The position numbers and the translations under genes are program-made. DNA of 6,767 nucleotides from Hymenobacter sp. (lineage in GTDB: Bacteria > Bacteroidota > Bacteroidia > Cytophagales > Hymenobacteraceae). The stretch's first letter is position 1. Every line of letters begins with the position of its first letter. The notes under the pieces are model-generated. The model was given only the letters and a program-made list of their open reading frames with translations, had not been told where the DNA came from and made no database searches. Positions 5,803 through 6,767 of the stretch are shown piece by piece. Location: assembly GCA_025362615.1 (NCBI GenBank), contig JANYFQ010000639.1, forward strand, positions 1 through 6,767. Direction: 5' to 3'.

Positions 5803-6767
5803 TGCCGGGCCAGAAATTCCAGCACCGTTCGGTTGAAAACCGCCGGGTCTTCCTGCGGCGCGTAGTGGCTCAGGCCCGGAAAAATAAGCAGCTCGGCCCC
5901 CGGAATGCTGGCCGCGATGAGGCGGGTATGGGCTTCCGTGATGATGTCTTTTTCGCCGGCCAGCACCAGCACGGGCGCCTTGATGGCCCGCAGTTCGGCG
6001 GGTTTCATGCGCGGGTAGTCGAGCAGTAGCGTGGTGAGGCGGCGGTAGCGGGCCGGGCTGCGGCGCAGGTCTTGGCGTATTTGGGCCAGGATGGCGGCGT
6101 CCACGGCCGTGGTGTCGGCGAAGAGGTTGGCACCCATCGTCACCAGGCTCCGCACGCGGGCGGGGTAGCGCAGGGCCAGGCTCAGGCCAGTGTTGCCGCC
6201 GTCGCTCCAGCCCACGACGTGCGCGACGGGTACCTGCAACGCGTCGAGCAGCGCCACCATGTCGTCGGCAAATAAATCGTAGGTAAGGATGCCTTTGGTA
6301 ATGGCCGATTTGCCCTGGTCGCGGGTGTCCACGGCGATGACGCGGTAGCTGCGGGCCAGGTCGGCAATCTGGTAGTTGAAGGCACCAATGCTCCCGCCGT
6401 TGCCGTGCAGCAGCAGCAGCGGCGGCCCCTGCCCGTAAGTTTCGTAGTAGAGCTTTACGCCGTTGGCGAGTTGGTAGCGGCCGGCGGCGCGGTTGTCGCC
6501 GTAGGGCACAATGCCGGCGCCGCGCAGCAGCAGGTAGCGGTTGCCGCCCGCTTCGGTGGCCACGCGGTAGGTGTAGCCAGCCGTGGGGCGCGGCTCGTAG
6601 GGCCGCCAGCCTGGTGGCAGGCGGGTAGCCGACGAGTCGGCGGGCGCGGGGGCCTCGAAGCCGGCGTTGGCCAGCGGCACGGGCTGCCAGGTGCCGCCGG
6701 GCTGGGCCACTTCCAGCCGGAAGTCATCGAAGGCAAAACGCCCGCTGCCGTGTACGTTGGGGTTGAG
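5799..6767 (-). CDS. Alpha/beta-hydrolase with N-terminal jelly-roll-like sequence, 5' end beyond window
   Basis: The frame is open from the right edge, so the N-terminus is missing; at least 322 codons are visible. An in-frame GTG at 6710 is probably internal, because the 19 codons upstream continue a recognisable pattern. Visible order: 'GRFAFDDFRLEVA' resembles the last strand of a carbohydrate-binding-like jelly-roll. 'PVPLANAGFE' through 'GNRYLLLRG' looks like the first half of a second such module. Then comes a complete hydrolase starting near 'AAGRYQLANGVKLYYE'. The catalytic parts are 'HGNGG' (oxyanion hole, His codon 6405-6407), 'GWSDGG' with nucleophile Ser at 6204-6206, Asp in 'GEKD' at 5946-5948, and His in 'GLSHYAP' at 5865-5867. 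This is the classic fold of esterases, haloperoxidase-like enzymes and related hydrolases; the substrate is unknown. Modules of this kind normally occur on exported proteins, so export is likely, but the signal peptide would lie outside the window. Confidence 0.88.
   Translation of the reverse strand, partial: LNPNVHGSGRFAFDDFRLEVAQPGGTWQPVPLANAGFEAPAPADSSATRLPPGWRPYEPRPTAGYTYRVATEAGGNRYLLLRGAGIVPYGDNRAAGRYQLANGVKLYYETYGQGPPLLLLHGNGGSIGAFNYQIADLARSYRVIAVDTRDQGKSAITKGILTYDLFADDMVALLDALQVPVAHVVGWSDGGNTGLSLALRYPARVRSLVTMGANLFADTTAVDAAILAQIRQDLRRSPARYRRLTTLLLDYPRMKPAELRAIKAPVLVLAGEKDIITEAHTRLIAASIPGAELLIFPGLSHYAPQEDPAVFNRTVLEFLARH

Noticed and set aside
6708..6710. GTG as the real start of the right-edge hydrolase
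   Set aside because: The preceding in-frame codons 'GRFAFDDFRLE' complete a typical module-end strand and there is no in-frame stop before the edge. An internal Val is more likely.
6455..6736. ATG-initiated minus-strand frame near the right edge, as a possible separate gene
   Set aside because: It is out of frame with the hydrolase and its product is a Pro/Thr/Ala-rich shadow. The true frame continues open to the window edge.

Overview
The window looks like a stretch of chromosome from a GC-rich member of the Bacteroidota, most likely Hymenobacter or a close relative in the Cytophagales. Four things support this. One gene encodes a secreted protein with a C-terminal type IX secretion (T9SS) sorting domain. 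The cytochrome c maturation protein has the Bacteroidota-type 'GGYWNWDPVEN' version of the heme-handling motif. A good TAnnTTTG promoter element lies next to a start codon. No gene start has a convincing Shine-Dalgarno sequence. Assignment to genus is inference; no rRNA or marker gene is present.

Layout from left to right. (1) 1-2094, minus: a CcmF/CcsA-type heme lyase subunit for cytochrome c biogenesis, cut by the left edge after 698 codons. (2) 2095-2298: a divergent promoter region. (3) 2299-3321, plus: a stand-alone radical SAM/SPASM protein. (4) 3322-3521: a convergent intergenic region occupied almost entirely by a large imperfect palindrome built from four GGCC-centred hairpins. (5) 3522-4754, minus: a secreted alpha/beta-hydrolase (carboxylesterase-like) with a T9SS C-terminal domain. 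(6) 4755-4899: a short divergent promoter region with small repeats. (7) 4900-5802, plus: an S66-family LD-carboxypeptidase, probably for murein recycling. (8) 5799-6767, minus: an alpha/beta-hydrolase preceded by carbohydrate-binding-like (jelly-roll) sequence, cut by the right edge. Its stop codon overlaps that of the LD-carboxypeptidase in a shared CTAG.

The five genes alternate in orientation (- + - + -), so each is probably its own transcription unit and no operon is visible. I see no CRISPR array, phage gene, transposase, tRNA or rRNA, and no clear multi-gene new system. The two most unusual items are the nested palindrome between the radical SAM and esterase genes, and the fusion of binding-module sequence to a small alpha/beta-hydrolase at the right edge.
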